Shown here: piece by piece, positions 7,003 through 8,467 of the stretch
Layout: every line of letters starts with the position of its first letter
How positions within the stretch are numbered: the stretch's first letter is position 1
Assembly (NCBI GenBank): GCA_021129835.1
Contig: JAJOKM010000125.1
Span: forward strand, 1 to 8,467
DNA length: 8,467 nt
Direction: 5' to 3'
Origin: Thermodesulfovibrionales bacterium
GTDB lineage: Bacteria > Nitrospirota > Thermodesulfovibrionia > Thermodesulfovibrionales > Dissulfurispiraceae
Made by a program: the position numbers and the translations under genes
Notes under the pieces: generated by a model
Told to the model about the DNA's origin: nothing
The model's database searches: none
The model's input: the letters and a program-made list of their open reading frames with translations, nothing else

Positions 7003-7235
7003 TGCTTTATATGAAGATATTTTATCATAAGACACTATTATGCCTTGCATGTCTGATAATTGTCTTTTTCTGTCTCTCCTGCTTTGGTAAAAAAGGAGAT
7101 CCGGTCCTCCCTTATGAAAGACAAGAGGCCGTAGGAGAGGAGATCTTGTCAGAGCCTACAGAGGTTTATCCTCCAGTAATAGATCATGGACCTTATAGGA
7201 TCTATTACTGCATATACGTGGCGCTATACCGGTAG
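7002..7235 (+). CDS. Small LptM/YifL-like lipoprotein
   Basis: This short protein (77 residues from GTG 7002, or 74 from ATG 7011) has a basic start, a hydrophobic stretch (about residues 12-25, counted from the GTG) and a lipobox-like CLSC ending at C27. After it comes FGKKGDPVLP, close to the CGxKGPxxxP motif of the LptM/YifL small lipoproteins. It is therefore probably a lipid-anchored envelope protein; E. coli LptM associates with the outer-membrane lipopolysaccharide translocon. The cysteine at -3 of the lipobox is not the usual leucine, so signal peptidase II cleavage is likely but not certain. The GTG overlaps the argH stop by one base (TAGTG) with GAGG 10 bases upstream; the ATG gives a more ordinary N-terminus. 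In many genomes such a gene lies between argH and lysA, but here hypE follows after 5 bases. The tail after residue 40 is not recognisable. Confidence 0.75.
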   Translation: MLYMKIFYHKTLLCLACLIIVFFCLSCFGKKGDPVLPYERQEAVGEEILSEPTEVYPPVIDHGPYRIYYCIYVALYR

Positions 7236-7240
7236 ATAAG

Positions 7241-8383
7241 ATGGGGAAGATACTTCTTGGTCATGGAAGCGGTGGCAGGTTAATGCACCAATTAATCAGG
7301 GAGCACCTTGTCCCTGCATTTGACTTAATGGAACTTGGCGATTCAGCCGTAATCGAATTAACTCCAGATGTAATTGCAAAAGACGGGGTGTTTCTCCTGA
7401 ATCGGCGAGGGGCTGGTGACAAGAGCGACCTCATTGATTCAGGGCAGCCTCATAATGACAAGAGGGGAGGGGTCAGACTCGCCTTTGCTACCGACTCGTA
7501 TGTGGTCTCTCCGATCTTCTTCCCCGGGGGGAATATTGGTGAGCTTGCAGTAAATGGAACAGTAAATGACCTCTCGATGGTTGGGGCAAAACCATTGTAC
7601 CTTTCGGCAGGTTTTATCCTTGAAGAAGGTTTCCCGATGGATGATTTAAAGACAATTCTTTCATCAATGGCAAGTGCATCTCAAAAGGCCAATGTCAAGA
7701 TAATTACAGGTGACACAAAGGTTGTGGACAAGGGAAAAGGAGATGGGATATTCATTAACACGACCGGTATTGGCATTATACCTAATAACATAGACCTCGG
7801 TCCTCAAAAAATCAAGGCAGGGGACAAGATAATAATAAGCGGATTGATAGGAAGCCATGGCATAGCCGTTTTAGCAAAAAGGCATGGAGTCTCCCTCGAA
7901 CCCCCCATCTTAAGCGATACATTGCCATTGAACGGACTGGTAGAGGTGATGCTCAGTATTACTGAAGACATAAGAATGATGAAGGATCCTACAAGGGGTG
8001 GCATCGCAACTACACTAAAAGAGATAGCCAGCGATTCAGGGCTCTGCCTTACTATTCATGAAGATCTGCTGCCAATATCTCCGGGGGTTATAGGCGCTTG
8101 TGAGTTGCTTGGTTTAGACCATTTATATGTTGCGAATGAAGGCATACTCATTGCTGTTGTTCCGGGTAATCTACCAGGGAATCCAGATAATGTGTCAGGT
8201 AATACGGCTGATCGCCTCCTTGAAGGAATGAGGGCCCATCCCGCAGGGAGAAATGCAGCCATTATCGGAGAGGTTACCGATGGAGATACTCGTACCAGGG
8301 GCATGGTTTTGCTCAAGACAGCAATAGGCGGAACCCGTGTTATAGATATGCTTACTGACGAACAACTACCAAGGATATGTTAA
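7241..8383 (+). CDS. hypE: Hydrogenase maturation protein HypE with an internal insertion
   Basis: HypE makes the cyanide ligands of [NiFe]-hydrogenase. HypF carbamoylates its C-terminal cysteine and HypE dehydrates the adduct with ATP to a thiocyanate, passing CN to the HypC-HypD iron. It is a PurM/SelD-superfamily protein. Visible motifs are LGHGSGGRLMHQLI (6-19), FATDSYVVSPIFFPGGNIG (82-100), GTVNDLSMVGAKP (106-118), ITGDTKVVDKG (155-165), KDPTRGG (248-254) and the obligatory C-terminal PRIC (377-380), so the active cysteine C380 is present. At 380 residues it is longer than the usual 330-340. The extra length sits mainly between IEL (38-40) and RLAFATDS (79-86), where about 35 residues are inserted, plus about 12 in a GN-rich loop (308-322). 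There is no clear Shine-Dalgarno; it starts 5 bases after the lipoprotein stop. No other hyp or hydrogenase gene is in the window. Confidence 0.95.
   Translation: MGKILLGHGSGGRLMHQLIREHLVPAFDLMELGDSAVIELTPDVIAKDGVFLLNRRGAGDKSDLIDSGQPHNDKRGGVRLAFATDSYVVSPIFFPGGNIGELAVNGTVNDLSMVGAKPLYLSAGFILEEGFPMDDLKTILSSMASASQKANVKIITGDTKVVDKGKGDGIFINTTGIGIIPNNIDLGPQKIKAGDKIIISGLIGSHGIAVLAKRHGVSLEPPILSDTLPLNGLVEVMLSITEDIRMMKDPTRGGIATTLKEIASDSGLCLTIHEDLLPISPGVIGACELLGLDHLYVANEGILIAVVPGNLPGNPDNVSGNTADRLLEGMRAHPAGRNAAIIGEVTDGDTRTRGMVLLKTAIGGTRVIDMLTDEQLPRIC
7396..7443. repeat. 48-base palindromic element inside hypE
   Basis: CCTGAATC (7396-7403) is perfectly complementary to GATTCAGG (7436-7443). Moving inward, two G-T wobbles and one C-A mismatch lead to GAGG (7407-7410) paired with CCTC (7429-7432). 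After a small bulge, GCT (7412-7414) pairs with AGC (7424-7426), closing a loop of about 9 bases. The whole element encodes HypE residues 52-68 and lies in the middle of the segment absent from ordinary HypE. An in-frame palindromic insertion, like the coding palindromic elements known from Rickettsia, is the simplest reading, but no second copy is proven here. Confidence 0.6.
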
Positions 8384-8400
8384 AATTAGGTAACTACTCA

Positions 8401-8436
8401 GGTTCACGGTTTAGGGGTTCACGGTTCAAGGTTGAA
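8401..8436. repeat. Degenerate GGTTCAC-type heptamer tandem repeat
   Basis: Five 7-base units follow one another: GGTTCAC (8401), GGTTTAG (8408), one extra G, then GGTTCAC (8416), GGTTCAA (8423) and GGTTGAA (8430). The longest direct match is GGTTCACGGTT, at 8401-8411 and 8416-8426. The array begins 17 bases after the hypE stop and is non-coding on inspection. Units are too short for CRISPR and have no spacers. Confidence 0.75.
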
Positions 8437-8464
8437 AAACGATTAAAATTAAACAGGCTGAACC
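8423..8464. repeat. Inverted repeat at the window end
   Basis: GGTTCA (8423-8428) is complementary to TGAACC (8459-8464), and the overlapping AAGGTT (8428-8433) to AACCTT (8461-8466). They flank an A/T-rich core, and the window stops one base after the right arm. It may be half of a converging pair of heptamer arrays around a dispersed element. It does not look like an intrinsic terminator: the loop is long and no T-run is visible before the edge. Confidence 0.45.
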
Positions 8465-8467
8465 TTA

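Noticed and set aside
7180..7239. Possible frameshifted continuation of the lipoprotein in another frame just before hypE
   Set aside because: The alternative frame is blocked by a stop at 7180-7182 immediately upstream and yields only about 18 residues, so a single frameshift does not restore a longer known protein.
7523..7532. CCCCGGGGGG palindromic run in hypE
   Set aside because: It is explained by the conserved FPGGN codons of HypE; no wider structure surrounds it.
8401..8436. CRISPR-like or iteron-like repeats
   Set aside because: The units are 7 bases, adjacent and degenerate, with no spacers. There is no replication or Cas gene nearby, and the location after a chromosomal operon does not suggest an origin.
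8384..8467. Intrinsic terminator after hypE
   Set aside because: No GC-rich stem followed by a T-run is visible. The only inverted repeat has a loop of about 30 bases and reaches the window edge.

Overview
This window holds eight genes, all on the + strand and packed end to end. They read as one biosynthetic operon: a NIL-domain protein, threonine synthase (thrC), an archaeal-type cofactor-independent phosphoglycerate mutase-like protein, aspartate kinase (lysC), citramalate synthase (cimA), argininosuccinate lyase (argH), a small LptM/YifL-like lipoprotein, and hydrogenase maturation protein HypE. Junctions are 4-base ATGA overlaps, a 1-base TAATG overlap, a possible 1-base TAGTG overlap, or gaps of 3-9 bases, so most genes are probably translationally coupled. 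There is no RNA gene, transposase or CRISPR array. The only non-coding stretches are 1-144 and 8384-8467, and both hold dispersed-repeat material.

Organism (inference): a Gram-negative, probably anaerobic bacterium. The evidence is the lipoprotein, the [NiFe]-hydrogenase maturation gene, the thrC/apgM-like/lysC/cimA order, heavy AGA/AGG (Arg) and ATA (Ile) codon use and a moderate GC content. This fits Nitrospirota or a deltaproteobacterial lineage (Desulfobacterota and relatives), but the sequence alone does not settle the phylum.

Layout: 1-59 is a hairpin-rich copy of an apparent dispersed intergenic repeat. A consensus Shine-Dalgarno at 131-136 opens the operon. Genes 145-4003 cover the aspartate-to-threonine route: LysC makes aspartyl phosphate, ThrC makes threonine from O-phosphohomoserine, and the phosphoglycerate mutase-like protein is a candidate for the otherwise missing homoserine kinase. 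Aspartate-semialdehyde dehydrogenase, homoserine dehydrogenase and a classical thrB are not in the window. CimA (4013-5617) provides a threonine-independent start to isoleucine synthesis. ArgH (5614-7002) is the last step to arginine. The lipoprotein at 7002-7235 often sits between argH and lysA in other genomes, but here lysA is absent and hypE follows. From 8401 on there is a degenerate GGTTCAC-type heptamer repeat running to the window edge.

The genes themselves are known families. The points most worth a second look are: (a) an in-frame insertion of roughly 35 residues in HypE that contains a 48-base palindrome; (b) an extra N-terminus of about 40 residues on ThrC that also carries small inverted repeats and has a loosely similar layout; (c) an internal Shine-Dalgarno plus ATG in lysC, placed to make a free regulatory (beta) subunit; (d) the cysteine-free, NIL-only protein coupled to thrC; and (e) the phosphoglycerate mutase-like protein in the homoserine kinase position. 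I found no clearly new multi-gene system.
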